Positions 33,115 through 46,608 are shown, counted from the first letter of the stretch. The stretch: 64,000 bases of DNA from Apricaphanius iberus (GCA_028564705.1 JAPXFQ010002104.1:1054001-1118000); one strand, 5' to 3'. The notes: generated by a model not told the origin, from the letters alone. Program-made: numbers and translations.

Positions 33115-34034
33115 AAAAGGTCTTCTCCAAGCTAATGACTTGGCTTGGCTAAAGTTATTTTGTTATATATATATCTGCAAGTATATAAGAGCGATCTTTC
33201 TTTATAAGCTACACATAAACATCCAGCAGCGCTGCACACCTGTGGCGCTTTCAAGGAAGTCTGAAATATATGCTGAGTTCAATAACATTAGGACAGTACC
33301 TGTTTAAGTGGATCTTATCCTGATTATAATTCCCCCTGAGGCAGAGTACTACAGTTATCGACACGCATTTAAATAGCCTCAGATGAAAGTTAAAGAAGTA
33401 AAATGTGCAAAGACACATAACATATGTAACATTAATGTTTCTTCTTTTTTTTATTCATTCAGTTACAGTCTGTTTTCCTGCATTTTGTTCTGTTTTACAA
33501 CAGAACTGATTCAGAGGTTATGTAATTAACCATAGTCTATTTATTGTGTCACAAATGTATTTTGAACTGTCATATTTCAGATAAAAAATGATTCCTCATC
33601 AGGTGTTGTTGAGAAAAAAAATCTTGTAAGGTCAATTAATGCTTTGTACCAATCACCAATGTGAGTAGCAATAAGAAATTTACCATCCACATAAGACTGA
33701 TTTAAAAGGAAGTTATTACAGTTGAGTTTATTTGGTAACAAAACAAAAGAGAACAAGGAACCAGTTTCTTGCAACAGTGTTAACGACTATTAACTTTTCA
33801 TGACTTTTAATGTATAAGGCAAATGATGAATAATATTTGAGACTGTTTACACATAAAAATCTGATTATTGTGGCAATTGCATTCAGCATACCAGTACTTT
33901 CACTGCAGTTAAAGTTCTGTCATTTTTGTATGTCTGTTCAACTGTGGCTCCTCCTTTTTGTTGAGTTATTATCCAAATGGAAGGTGGACAGCCTTTTTCA
34001 CATAGGTTATTATTTTTATTTTTTTTATTGTATT

Positions 34035-34790
34035 TAGAACCATCCACTTCCCCTCATCTCTGACCAGCTTTCTTTGCCTACCGGAGAAAAAATCCTCAGC
34101 ATGATGCTGCCACCACCAGGTTTCACCAAAGGGACAGTTCGTTAAGGGTGATGTACATACACACACAGACACACGCACACACACCATCTTGCATGTAGGT
34201 AAACGAGTTTAGTTTTGGTCTCCTATCAGCAGAATCACCTTTTTCCAAGTTTGCGATTTCCACTCCCTAGATTTTAACCAACATGGAAACGAGAGCTCTC
34301 ATAATTATATTTTAATAATGGATTCCTTCTTGCCACACTTCATTAAGGGACAGATTTGTGGAGTTTCTTGCTAGTAGTCATCTTGCCAACAGATTATCCC
34401 ACCTGAGCTCTGATTTTCTGTAGCCCCTCCAATATTACCATGGACCTCTTGGCTGGCTCTTAGATTATTGATCCTCTTGTCCGATCTGTCAGTTATGGAG
34501 AGTGGATTGGGTTAGTTTGCAGTTGTCCAATATGCTTTCCAGTTTTGGATGATGGATTGACCAGTGAGATTTTGTTTTATAATCAATAATAAACCTTTTC
34601 CAAAGTTGTATTCCTTACCTGTCTGATGTATTCTTTGGGCTTCGTGATGCTGATGCTGCTCCATGTAATAGCTGATAAGGTGGACTTTATTTTTCCATGT
34701 AGGTGACTTTCGCGTATTGTGTGCATTGGATTTCATATAGTGGTAAATTAGTTAAAAAAAAGGCTGATTACTTTTGTGTTAATACTTCTG
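34035..34790 (-). mobile_element. Tc1/mariner-like transposon remnant
   Basis: Minus-strand fragments include GGGSIM-like (GCATCATGCTG at about 34100) and helix-turn-helix-like sequence at 34320-34640. The layout matches a common fish Tc1-type element. The copy is broken by a (CA)n tract near 34160 and many stops. Confidence 0.65.
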
Positions 34791-35154
34791 CAATATAAAA
34801 AAAATGGCTGCTACACTTGAATGGGAATTCTAAGTCATTATCTCCTTGCGGTGTGTCACCATTTGTTGCCGTCTGTTAGCTCATCTACGTGCTGTATGAA
34901 CAAAATGCTGGGCTCTGAATGACAACCCTCGTTGACAGCAAAAGACGAACATCTTAAATAGCCCGTATGATATTCTATTATTACAACACTCACACCTGCA
35001 CATTTGGTAAGGCGCCAGAGGCACAGAGCGCAATGATGAACTCCAAATCTATTTTGGTCAGATGTTTTGGCACTTTTGGCCCAAATTATGTGACAATGTT
35101 TTGAGAGATAAACGGAATTCGGAACCGTCCCTATGAAAAATTCTATCAAACATC

Positions 35155-35250
35155 CATTTCTCCATCCATTTTCTGAACCACCTAATCCTTAAGGGGTCGC
35201 GGGGGGGCTGGTGCCTATCTCCAGCTGTCAACGGGTGAGAGGCGGGGCTT
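35155..35250. repeat. Common fish repeat (GGGGTCGCGGGGGGGCTGGTG)
   Basis: The phrase CCATTTTCTGAACCACC, then a GGTCGCGGGGGGGCTGG core and CCAGCTGTCAACGGG, is a widely dispersed teleost repeat. I recognise the pattern but not the family name. Confidence 0.6.
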
Positions 35251-35268
35251 TTTATACATACTGACCAA

Positions 35269-36581
35269 TTAAAGGTTGAATATGGAATATTTTCATTAAA
35301 AGGTACATTTTTAAAAAATACATCAACAGGGGTTTTAGAGGAGTGCATAAAAAGAGTAAAACATTTCCTTAAAAAATTATATTTGAATTAAAATATAATA
35401 AAATGTACATTTAAAATGGGCATGACAATGACGTTAGTTTACATCTACCAGCTACTACCTGTAGCGGCCATGGGTTTGGGGTTTAGAGATACATTCTCTA
35501 TGATCCAACTAAATGGTTGGCACAGATCGGCTCACACTGGAGAAAATGTCGGAGTCGCAAGTCAAGCTGCTGCTTCAGAACCCTGTAGATTTTGATATCT
35601 GTCTCAAGAGAGAAGTGACCGCAGAAGAACAGAAACTATAGTAGTTTTAGGTAGAACCTACTCTAGATTGATCCACATAAAACATTTCCATGGCATCAAA
35701 GACATGTGAAAGCAGTGACTTTCCTCCTGAAAAGAAATTGCAACTTTCTTTGTGAATCGGTAAGCTAACTCACGTGCTTACTTGGCTAATGTTAGCTGTC
35801 AGTTAAGCCTAGTTTATGCTTCTCCGACCACAAATTTGCACTGAGATGCAGACGTGTTGACGCAGACTTGTTTCGTTTATAGTAGTCCGCTTTTCCACTT
35901 CACTCTCTATTGTTTTTTCAGCGTTGCTTGACCAGGACAGCAGGGGGTGTTAACGTTTCATGGCTTCTCTGCCTACTATCACAGCGGCGTTTCAATTTTT
36001 TCTAGGCTTGTAAAAGTATGTCTTCTTCAAGGAGCAATGAATGACAGAAAGTAAGTTTTGATTAAGTTGTAAAGTTTTTTACTAGAGGTGCAGCTCACTG
36101 AATACTACAGAAACGCATGGAAATAAAACACAGCAGCCTTTTTTTTTTCTCACACTTCCTTGTGTTCAAAATTGCCAAAGGAACAGATTAGATGAAACAT
36201 CCTTTCAATATAAAGCATGCAGTGGCCAAACGCTGCATTAACAACTGATTACATCTCTGGTGTTACTGAAACTGACTGATCAGATGCATAAGCTCTCAGT
36301 TGATGGATAGTTAAAAATTGGGCCTCTACTCCGAGCGTCCTTGCGTAGGTGACGGAAATAAGTTGATGGATGATGGCGTTGAGTCATAACGGAGAATCAT
36401 AAACTAGGCTTTAAACTCCTCTAAGATACATTTCTCACTGAACACAGTTCAGGTTGGTCACTGGACATATCAGCAGCGAACCAGGCAAGCCAACAACTGG
36501 AATGATGTTTTTATTGTTATAATTACAACCTAGACATGTTAGATGTCGCTATCATGCTCATGTTCCATATCCAACCTTTAA
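35269..36581 (-). mobile_element. TTAA MITE, family R2, copy 1 (interrupted)
   Basis: Inverted copy of the elements at 41438-42089 and 51002-51650. It ends in TTAAAGGTTG-type termini with TTAA at both edges. A second MITE (35807-36410) is inserted within it, which accounts for its greater length. Confidence 0.8.
35807..36410. mobile_element. Nested MITE, 604 bp
   Basis: The ends are inverted repeats: GCCTAGTTTATGCTTCTCCG on the left and GCCTAGTTTATGATTCTCCG when the right is reverse-complemented. TTAA lies at 35803-35806 and 36411-36414. Comparison with uninterrupted R2 copies shows a single TTAA at the empty site. Confidence 0.82.
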
Positions 36582-37229
36582 AGCATTTTAAACAATGGTC
36601 AAATTCTCCAATTAGCACTCAGTTAAGCAGATAGAATCATACATTGAAACGCACAACTGTGGGCTACTGGGGGTTAAGGGCCTTACACAGGGGTACATCA
36701 ATATATAACAGGACAAAGATGGAATAAAACACACAATTAGTCCATTTGACTTAAGTAACTTAATTCAGTTGGTGTTAGATGAATAAGTGCAAACTTAATT
36801 GAAGTAAAGCTCAAAGAAAAATAAATAACAGACATTTCCGTGACTCGGGTTGATAGTATTCATCAATTGGTATTAATAAAAGGATACTCAATACTTACCT
36901 CAATACGATTAAACTACTTGTGAGAAATAATGTATACAGTCACATTTACAAAGAAAGTACATGTGTGAAGGTGAATTTTCAATAATATTTGAGTTCCGTG
37001 GGTCATAAGATGCATTTTCATTTTTCATATAGAAATATACATTATTTGTCCTGATTAAGACTTTTGAAGTTATATTTTAACTAATTATTTCAGATATTTT
37101 GGGTTATAATTATTCCGGTATCAACCAATACATGCCATGTTGGGTCAGTTGAGTGGAGAACCCAAGTGCAGACAAGCACAAACTTACAAGGAAACTTTGA
37201 GGGGAAAACAACTCAGGAGACAAGGAAGA

Positions 37230-37515
37230 CCACTTTTGCTGCTTTCCAATCTTCAAAGCGGCAAATACCAGCAATGCAGAAGCTAAGCTAGCTGAACGTT
37301 CGCATTCGTCCCCTGAGCTTCAACCATTCAGAGCATCTCACTGTGGTAACGTTGCCAGACATCAATGTTGTCTAGCAGGCCAAGATCCACTGTTGTTTAA
37401 AACATCCAGCTAAGAAAGGCCTGCCTACACGCTTTGCAAGCTGCAGCCTTAAAAATGTAAAGGCTTCAAACTAGTAAATTTGAGATCGACAAAGTGTGCA
37501 TAGTGAACGCACCAT
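37230..37515 (+). repeat. Interspersed repeat, family R1, copy B
   Basis: Matches 13760-14095, including AATGCAGAAGCTAAGCTAGC and GGCCTGCCTACACGCTTTGC. Confidence 0.7.
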
Positions 37516-37908
37516 AATGTTTGTGTTTAGGAATTGTTTGTGTTGTGCAAAAGCCTCTCCCTTCGAATTGGAACTGTTTGTGTTGGCGCAGCTAAATAAA
37601 TGATTAAATAAACAAACAAATCATGATCTATTGCTGCTTACTATTGATTTTGAGTATCTGCTGAAACAATGTCCTGATCTGATATTTTTACAGATAATAC
37701 ATAAAAAACAAGATTAAAAAAAGAAAGAAAGAAATTCAATCCTTATTTTCTTATTGAATGCTCCTTATTTTAACATTTATTTCTGTTAACAGAACACTTG
37801 TGTGGTAAACAAGTAATAAATAACTTATTCACGTTTGGACTTTAGTGCAACAGCAAATACAAAGAAGTCTAATATAAAAACTCATAGCACCTCAACAAAA
37901 AAAAAATC

Positions 37909-38165
37909 TTAAAGGTACAATATGTAATACTGACATCTTGTGGTCAAATTGGAGTATGCAGTTTATGAAGAAAAAAAAGTAGTCTGTTACTAGTTTGAAG
38001 CCTAAGCATTATTAAGGCTGAAGCTTACAAGGCGGATGGGCGGGCCTTTCTCTGCCAGATGTTTTAAACAATGGCAGATCGTGGCTGCCTAGACAACGTC
38101 AACGTTGGGCTATGTCACTACAGTGAGAAAGCTGCTGGAGCTTTACCAATGGAGACCACTAGTGA
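37909..38165. repeat. MITE-like end plus family R1 copy C (inverted)
   Basis: Opens at a TTAA with TTAAAGGTACAATATGTAAT and GACATCTTGTGG, a common fish MITE terminus. It runs into an inverted fragment of family R1 (GGGCGGGCCTTTCTCTGCC and onward). The right boundary is unclear. Confidence 0.55.
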
Positions 38166-40888
38166 ACCCCTGATTCATACTAGGTGAATGCATGCGCCCG
38201 GTGTAAGCCGTGTAGCTGGACGCTGAGCCGAGCCAGCTTCCTAACTCCAAAGAAGACGCTATCAGAAGAAGTGAGGAAAAGAGACTGGGCTTCAAGAGCA
38301 GCTGAATGCTGCCAGAGCCAGGGGTAAGGAAAGTTGCAGCATGCTGAGAAGAGGAGTTGTATGGTGTCGCTCATGACCAGGCTTTTCCCGTGTTACGTCC
38401 TCCTCGATATCAGTGCACCTCCCACAGTTCCTGCCTTCTCCCTCATAGAGCAGCAAGCTGTGAGAAAACACAGGTGAAGGAAAACTTGCTTCCCCTCACT
38501 GCTGTGACAGATCTTTTTGGTCAAAGTGCTACTCAGTTTAGGTCAAAGTAGGATTAGCTTCTAAAACCAAGTGTTACAACTTTTCCGTTTTGTGTGGTCA
38601 GCCGCTGGGAGAGACGTTAGAGACACAACAGGATGTATAGATGCATTACTAACTGTGTTGATACTGGATTGGTAATTAAGAAATGCTAGCTCCAGGGTTA
38701 TTTGGGCATGATATAGTGCCGGGTAAACTGATGGTTTATCAACTGACACTCCGTTAGTTTGATGTTTTGTTGTTTTGGCTAGCAAGGTTGTAAAACTGTC
38801 GGTACACTTTCTCAGATGTGCTCCATAGAGATTTGTTTTTACAACAGGGACATTACGCCACAAGCCTTTAGAGGGTAACCGAGAGCAAATATCTGCAAAG
38901 TTATAGAGTATTTCTTTGATACCAGTCTCCGGTGCGACAGTGAAGCGTGGATTCAGCCTACAGAACATCTAAACCCCCATGAGAAGTCGTCTGTCCGAGG
39001 CAAAAATTCAAAACCTCACGACAATAAACTCTGCGGCAATCGCCCTATTTGATTACACACGAATGGACATGCACAAATTACGGTTCAATGTTGATCCTGC
39101 AGTAGGTGTAATTGTAATCTAATGCATATATATTAGAGTCCTGATCGGGAGGTAATTTAATTGACTTTAAATTGACTTGGATGAGTTGTGACAAGGAAGT
39201 AGGGGTAGAAAGATCAAAGATGTATTTATTTTTCTTCGGTGTATCACAGCAGCAGGGGATCCCCTTTCTTTAAAGATGTTATAGACAGGGAGGTAAAAAC
39301 AAAGTTTGTGCACTTTGAAATCATAACTAACAACCTATGATGCAATACAGAGCAAGTAATGGAGTGCTTAGCGGTCTGTTGTACAATCAGCTCTTGTGTT
39401 GTTTTCTATAGCTCAGTTGATATGCCACACTGTGGGGAAAACTAGATGTGACGTCACCATGCCATACCAGGCCATGAACTCTTCAAAACAATGTGTCCAT
39501 GAGCATTTTCAAAAATCTGTCCCCACTCTGCGCCCTTGATACGCTTCCTGTTTTTTTTTCAGATTGTGTCTACTTTCAAATAACCATAGTTATTAACAGA
39601 CATTTCTTCTCATATATTGTCAACCATATCAGAGAATTGAAGCATTCCATTTGCTTTCATGCTAAAACCAACAACTTTAATGTATTTTGTTAGGATTTCA
39701 TGTAATAGACCCAAGACATAATAGTCAAGAATAGTTGATGGCAAAACACTGACTGATTTAAAATGTTTGTGCTGATGAAAACAATTAGTGAGCATCAGCT
39801 TCATGGAGACAAAGTAACACACTGAACAGAAAAGGATAAAATGAAACTGATAATTTTTCAGATAAAATAAAACAACTACAGGCCTTAAAATATTTAACAA
39901 ATGTGTTTAATTGGTAAAAGTTTTCAACCGCCAGATACTAAGGTGCATGTCTTAACAGGTACACCTGGAAGCAAAATTAACTTGCTTTCTTAGTCATCGA
40001 CAAGCATGACTAATGAGGGGATATCCTAAATCATTTATTGGTTCTACATTTTTGAATGGCAGTAGTATCTCTAAGCAACTACCTCATAATTTCTTGATGT
40101 ATGTTTGGTTTTTTTATTCCGGTTCATAAATGTGACTCATGTTTCCTGCAAAGTTGCTCCATCTTTGTACTTATGACAAACGACTTGCCACAATTCGACA
40201 GCAGCTCTAAACCTCAACGGAGATCAACCACAGGGCGTAAGCAGAATAAACATACAGAAGTGTGTTGAGAAATGGAAGGAAGAGCAGTGCAGGAAGGATG
40301 ATTGGTGAAATGTTTCTTGTGCAATGTTCTATTCGCGTTATAGAACATTGTGTCAACAATAGAACATCATATATCACTCTTAGAACTATAGATACTATGT
40401 TATACTATAACATAATCCAGAAAATCCCCCCAAAATACTAGTGGTTTATTATCAGTATTCGAAATGTTTAAAATCATTATTTCATGGTTTTCATTTTTTT
40501 CTCAAATTTATGAAGAAAAAAAAAATCAACTCAAACATTTGAAGAATATATGAAAGAAAAGTTTTAATTTTGAAATTACATCAATAAATACATAAAATAA
40601 GATACTGGAAGGATAGTTTAATATTGAAATTGTTTTTTTTTTTATGTACACAATCCTAGTAAAAAAATACAAAATTAAAATAGACTGTCCATTAGCATTA
40701 TTATACATGAAATCCTGTTTCGAATGCACAAAATAATTCATTACAGCATATGTAGCAGGATGTAAATACATCTTGTTATAATTTAAGCCATTCCAGGCCA
40801 GTATCAGGCAACCTCTCCCAGTATGAACAAAAAACAAAAAACTCGATAGAAGGTTAAAAAAATAAAAAGCTACTTTTTTACTTGAGTG
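38166..40888. other. Intergenic, mostly unassigned
   Basis: A 135-residue minus-strand frame (38561-38968) has no recognisable motif and no splice or start context, so it is not called. About 39690-39800 resembles the AT-rich terminus of a Tc1-type element. Confidence 0.35.
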
Positions 40889-41266
40889 CTACTCTAACTG
40901 TTCAACAGTAGCGAGCGTTTTGAGCTCTGGCTCATTGGCTTCTTTCCCAGCCACACTGCTGCTTCTCTCTTTGCCTTTTCCTTTGAAAGGCCTCCCGATT
41001 TTAACCGACAGCGCGTGGAGGACCGTGCTCTCGTCCGGTGAGGAACCGCTGCGGGTGAATGTGGACGTGGTCCTGCTCTCGGAGTTGGTGGCCTCAAAGA
41101 GTCTGCCCATGAAGCTGAGCCCGGCCTGGCGGATGTGGGAGCTGCCAGCGAATACGTAGAGGACCGGGTTTACTGCACTGCTGAAGTAGGCGAAGGCTGT
41201 AACGTTGGGCCGGGCACTGGGAACACAGCCTTTTCCTGACTCAGTGTTCTTTAATAAACAAGCCAC
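40889..41266 (-). CDS. ltb4r: ltb4r-like exon 3 (third loop, TM7, tail)
   Basis: The acceptor is CCCTCAG. The exon encodes the third extracellular loop (LLKNTESGKGC), TM7 with SSAVNPVLYVF, then HIRQAGLSFMGRLFEATN, which is highly typical of BLT receptors. It ends at a stop after VEQLE. Confidence 0.9.
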   Translation of the reverse strand: MACLLKNTESGKGCVPSARPNVTAFAYFSSAVNPVLYVFAGSSHIRQAGLSFMGRLFEATNSESRTTSTFTRSGSSPDESTVLHALSVKIGRPFKGKGKERSSSVAGKEANEPELKTLATVEQLE

Positions 41267-44200
41267 CTGAGGGAGTGAGAACACAGGGATTTTTCAGACA
41301 GTTCATAATTACAAGAGGTTATAGACTTTTTAAACATATGCTTCTGTGAGGAGGCCATGAGGAGTCTGTGTCTTCATCAACTACAGGATAGTTTTTCTTG
41401 TTTTTTGTGTGTGTTTTTTTTCCATAATTGCCAATGTTTAAAGGTGGGACATAGAACATGATCACAGTAGCGACATCTAGTTTGTTTCGGTTGTAGTTGT
41501 TTAGGTTCCAGCCATTGGGTTGCCAGGTTCACCGTTGATACACCCAGTAACCAACCTAAACTAGTTCCAGTGAGGAATGTATTTTAGAGGACTTTAACTG
41601 AGAGCTAACATTAGCAAAGTTAGCAAGTGAGCTAGCTTACCGATCCAGGAGGAATGTCAATGTTTCAGCTGGTGTTTGATGCCATAGAAATGTTTTACGT
41701 GGGTCCATCTAGTTTAAGCTTCACCTAAAACTACTCTAGTTTCTCTTCTTCTGCGGTAACTCCTCTCCTGAGATGGATAACAATATCTCTGGGGCTCTGA
41801 AGCAGCTGCTTGTCTTGCGACTCTGACAGTTTTCCCAGTACCAGCTGAGCTGTGCCGACTATATAGTCGGATCATAGAGATCTGTTAACCAGCAATGGCT
41901 GCTGCTACTGGCCGGTAGATGTAAACATAACGTCATTGAGGAGCCTGTCCAAATATCAGTGTTATTATATTTTAATTCAAATATGATTTTTTTGAAGGAT
42001 ATGTTGTACTTGCATTCTGCAACCCAGAGATGTATTATCATTTAAAAAATGTAGCCTGTTGTGAAATTGTTCCAAATCCAAACCTTTAATGTAGGATTCC
42101 AGCCGAAGGCACCGTAATATCAGTGCCGCACTGTGAGATAGCAGTACAGTCAAAACCAACTACATGAAGGCCGCATTTCAATGCCGATGAGGTAACTGTG
42201 AAGAAATGGAGGCTGTCCAACGTTAAAGCCACTGCCAAATGCGGCCTACCAATGCTTCCTTTTTCCCCCAGATTTGAAGGACACCCCTTCACCATTGTTT
42301 CATTGCTGTTTTTGTCATTTTGTAACCCACTTTTTTAGCTAGGAAATTTTCAAGCCAAGCATGCATGCATCAGTCACAACCTGAAGAAGATTTTTATGTT
42401 TATTTTCTTATACTGTGCTGTAAGGGTGATGTCATTTAAGAGTTATTGTGCTTTAATTAGAGGTAAAAATAGTTGTTCTATATTCAAATTGACAAGAACT
42501 CCAACTTGAACGAGTTCTTCTTAATTTAACATAAGTTGTATTAAAGTTTTTAAAACAATAGCGGCAAAAAATAATCCCTTCAGCTTGCTTGATAATTTTG
42601 AGGCTGGGAACTTGAGCCTGTAGTTGACCCTGTGGGTATATTTACTTAAAGTTGAAGGCAGCAGATCACGTTTAATGTGAGAAAGGACAAATAGATCTAA
42701 ATTATCATTTGATTTCCGTTTGATGTTCCATTCCTTAAAAAAAACGCATTGTTCAGTTCAAAGTTCTCGGAAATGTGAGCTTACCTCCTGATGAAAGTTT
42801 TTATTTCATTTGTGCCCAGCACTAGAAATCATAGTCTGTTGTATTCCATAGGATTCAATTGATAAGATCAAAACAAGGGGGGGGGAATGAAAAGGGGTGT
42901 AATATTAAGTTTTTAGATACTACTGCTAATATTAACCTCAGGATTTAAGTTATTAAAAGTCAAGAATAAGAAAAAGGAAAGCTTGAAATGCATAGCTTTG
43001 AATCAAGAGTATTTTTTTTTTTAAAGGATGAATTAACCAACAAAACTTTTTTTTCTGTATTTTTTTTTTTTCTGATATACAGTATGAATGATGTCCGTTA
43101 TCTAATGTGGATGTCCGTACTGTAATGTGGATTCTGTTCATAGACTCCCCACTAAACCGAAAATAAGAAAACTCCCAGAAATACTTCGCTAACAACACAT
43201 ACTTTTCCACATCATATATTTCCTGACTGCCAGCACTGCTATCACAATCAGCAAAAATTTGTCTCGTGGAAATCAGCACAATCACCTCGACGATGTTGAC
43301 AACGTGATAGGGCAGCCAGAAAATGACAAAGGCGATGATGATCAGCAGAATCAGACGGCTGCCTTGTCCTCTGCGCTGGAACTTGACACTTTGCAGTCTG
43401 CAAATGACGGAGGAGTAACAGGTGCTGATAAGTGAGAAGGGAATCAAGCAGCCCATGATGGTCTCAAACAGGTACTGGAATACCCGGTGACCCACACTCC
43501 CCCAGTGGTACGGCATGCAAAGATTCACACTGATGTTGTTTTTTCTGACTATTTTTAGGTTACTGTTGGAGAGCAACAAAGACAGAAAAAGAGAAAAATG
43601 AGCCACAAGTTAAAATCAAGTTTGGATGGAAATTAATTTTGCACCTATTAGTGCAAAGCAACAAGCAAAAACAGGCACATTGAGCAAGCTGGAAGTTAAA
43701 CCTGTAGTTCAGAAGGGAAAAACAAAAACCTTAGGTTTTATAAAAAGTCTGACATTTGCACTAAAATAAATCAAAAACCAGTGCTAAAATGTGGGTATTA
43801 AAGTAAATGGGATGGCAAAGCGTGTGAGTTTTATTGCAGTTTGTTGTTAGACTGTTGGGTGTAATCCCCTAGAACATTCAGTTTTTAATTATATGCATTT
43901 GCAATGGTTGATTGCTTATAAAAAACAACTGAACACATCATTACCAACAACTGCATCTAGAGTACACCAGAGAGACTTGATGCTTGAGTAGAAAGAAGGC
44001 AGACCAAACAAGTTTCCAGATGCCAAGCAGAGGTATGCATCCACTATCATACCCCAAAACTTTATTCCTCACAATTTTATTACCCTGAAATCTCAGTCTT
44101 TTCTGCACTGTTATTTGTGTGAGAGTTGACTGACAGCCTTTTTAAGTAAATTATGTCAACTATAGAGTTTAGCGTCTTCAGCCTTCTTCAGAAGTGCTGC

Positions 44201-46608
44201 TTTGGGGTGGTGCCCCATGTACAAACGCTTTTAGTCCTCCATGCAGCTGTCTGTGGTTTGATTACCAACCCTTGGACATTAGCTCCATATCTTCCCCATT
44301 TCTTCACTCTATCCCCATTTCCAGTTTGATATAATGGAAATAAAGGCAACTAGTGCAACAAAAATCTTAATATAGTTGCTCTTTTTTGCACAGGAATATA
44401 ACAAAAGTAGAAACAGGAATTACAACCACCGTTAGTCTTCTATAGCATCTAAATAACCTGTACAGGGGTGATATATCAATGTTTGCCAAAAACATTTAAA
44501 CTCAGTCATTAAAGCAAGAAGACTCCTGGTCAGTCCTTCAAACATGGAATGGATAAAGTTAGATCAGAATCATTCATCCTTAATATCAGATCCTATCCCA
44601 GTGGGTAAAATCTCAATCCCTAGTAAAACCAGTAATGCTTTGAAATCTGTAACTGGAGTACATTTTACATATACTGCAGTTAGGTTGTAACTGAAAGGTT
44701 TGTAAAAAATACTAAAAAGTCTGTGCAAAGATGTAACTGTGACAAGTTTTCAAAAAATACTTTACGATGCAGATGCATTCAATGCATATGCTGCTTTGGG
44801 AAACGTGCAAGACTGAGATTTTAATCCAGTGATCTACGAGCATAACTTGTGGTTCTTTTAGAGTGGTAAAACATTTCCAGATCTGTTTGATCTTCAGATA
44901 TGAATCAATAACAGATGTTCACCAAAGCAACCAAGACGTGTTCCAAAAGACGAGCCTGCTTCACCTCTTTCAAACGTAACATTTAGACACTCGTTGTGGG
45001 GTTTTATCTCTCAAAATATGAACTTAAACATACTTTTGAGATATGCAGTCATGATCAATAAGTTAGAATACTATTGAAAAACTAATGTATTTTTGTAACT
45101 TATTTTACTAAGCCAAACACATCACATAAATAAAATTGCACACAGACTCATGTTTTCAAGCCTTCACTTCGGTTAATTGGGATAATTTACGACTTACAGC
45201 CAATGAATACATGGCATTTAAAAGTAGATTAACTCAAAAATGCAGTCTTAATAAAAAAATTACGCTTAAGATCTGCTTTAAAGGTTTTTATTTTCAAAAG
45301 GACAGCTCTGAGCTAGGATGACCTCTCGGCCCAGTGAAGCTGGTAGGAGAACGAAGGATTCTGGTTAAAATAGCATCACTGTTGGACAATGTCTCCCACC
45401 CCATGCATGAAGCTGTTGCTTAACTGGAGGGCTCCTTCAGTGACAGATCTTTGCATCCTAGGGTGCACAAGCGAGTGTTATTCCAGATTCTTCCTCCCAA
45501 CAGAGGTTAGACTTTATGACCATCACTACTCCCACCACTGTATTTGCAGTGTTTCTCATTTCAAATAACATTCCTGCTGTCACACATCTGTTGTTTGCAC
45601 AGGTTTTGTAAAAAAAGTTGAATGCACAAATACACATCCACATTTGTTTAAATATTAGTAGTTTAAAATGATCCTGATCAGTTTCTCATACCTTAAACTG
45701 TAGTATGCCATTTTTGTTAACTTGACAGTATTTGTGTGCTATAATCTCACCTTTATTGTACAGTATATCATAGTTAATTCAGTTTTTATATATATTTTTG
45801 AATTTGCCCAGTGTAGGAATTTCATTAATGTTAGTCAAATATAAATTATTCTTAATTATACATTAAATATTATGTTTAAATTGAATTGTTTTGTAAAGTT
45901 CACATATGATGGAGCATGTAAACCTTTCCAGTGAAGGTGGATAAAAGGCCTAAACATTAAGAAAAGTCTAGACTACTTTTCTAGACTCCCTCGAAACAAA
46001 CATCCAGGATGAAAAGCAATCAGTGGACTTGACTTTCACTTTATTCAATGGTGGCATAATCAATAGGAGAATAATTTGTCCTGTTGAAACCTTTGTTCAA
46101 GTTAGTCTTACCTGCGGTAGAACGGCATTGGCAGTGACAGGATAAAAGCCGCCATCCAGACCCCAAGCAGAAGAACCAGCAGGGAGCGCTTGGTTCTCAT
46201 TCTCTGAGACATAAAAGGCCTTGTGACAGCCAGCCAGCGGTCCATGCTCATGAGACAGATGAGGTAAATGGAAACGTACATGTTCACGCTAGACAGGTAA
46301 TGTACCAGTTTGCACGCTGCCGAGCCAAACTCCCAGCCCCGTCCTCCTGCCAGGTAGCGAAGGAACAGCGGAGCACTGAGCAGGACGAAGGCATCAGCCA
46401 CAGCCAGATTGAGCACCAACAAACACGTCACCGAGCGCTTCTTCACCCGGCAGAGCACCGACCAGACGACAAACATGTTCCCAGGGAATCCGAGCACGAA
46501 CGCCAGGGTCAGGATGGCGATGCCAATCCAAGATGAGATGCTGATGGACCTCGGCATGGGGCCAGCCGGGGAAAGCTGCTGGAAGGGGTCTGTGGTGGTG
46601 TTGTTCAT
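40889..46608 (-). CDS. ltb4r: Leukotriene B4 receptor-like GPCR, BLT1-like (three exons)
   Basis: Class A G-protein-coupled receptor for leukotriene B4 or a related lipid; in vertebrates it guides leukocyte chemotaxis, mainly through Gi. Exons 46112-46608, 43286-43562 and 40889-41266 join in phase to give 383 residues. Seen: N-glycosylation sites in MNNTTTDP; TM1 GFPGNMFVVWSVL; TM2 LVLNLAVADAF; the TM3 Cys (AACKLVHYL); a DRW in place of DRY (MSMDRWLAV); the second-loop Cys (VNLCMPYHW); TM6 FWLPYHVVNIVE; TM7 NPVLYVF; and an amphipathic helix 8 plus a Ser/Thr-rich tail (TNSESRTTSTFTRSGSS) suited to kinase/arrestin control. WSxL-RxxKRSVT and NLAxAD are BLT-type. Human BLT1 has an uninterrupted coding exon, so the two introns are a notable difference. 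Confidence 0.88.
41438..42089 (+). mobile_element. TTAA MITE, family R2, copy 2
   Basis: About 650 bp with TTAA at each edge and TTAAAGGT(G/T)-type inverted ends. It sits in intron 2 of the ltb4r-like gene. It is collinear with 51002-51650 and inverted relative to 35269-36581. Confidence 0.82.
43286..43562 (-). CDS. ltb4r: ltb4r-like exon 2 (second loop to TM6)
   Basis: The acceptor TCTCCAACAG sits behind a strong pyrimidine tract. The exon encodes NLKIVRKNNISVNLC, a TM5 with MGCLIPFSLISTCYSSVI, the third loop (QSVKFQRRGQGSR) and TM6. It stops after NIVE at a GTGATT donor, phase 0. Confidence 0.87.
44160..44360 (+). repeat. tRNA-derived SINE
   Basis: A B-box-like GTGGTTTGATTACC near 44252 is followed by a pyrimidine-rich body (CTTCCCCATTTCTTCACTC) and a tail ending GGAAATAAAGGCAA, the usual 3' end of a common fish SINE. 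It lies in intron 1 of the ltb4r-like gene. Confidence 0.7.
45310..45640 (+). mobile_element. LINE ORF2 C-terminal remnant
   Basis: Decayed frame with a match to 61330-61560: a VxI-ASLLDNVSHPMHEA-type block, GSFSDRSLHPR, then FQILPP. These belong to the C-terminus of fish L2/Rex-like reverse transcriptases. Confidence 0.6.
46112..46608 (-). CDS. ltb4r: ltb4r-like exon 1 (N-terminus to TM4)
   Basis: 165 codons plus AG. The ATG has A at -3. The exon covers TM1-TM4 and ends at PMPFYRR with a GTAAGA donor. Confidence 0.9.

Noticed and set aside
38561..38968. 135-residue minus-strand frame as a gene
   Set aside because: No motif, no start context, no splice partner, and it is surrounded by repeats.
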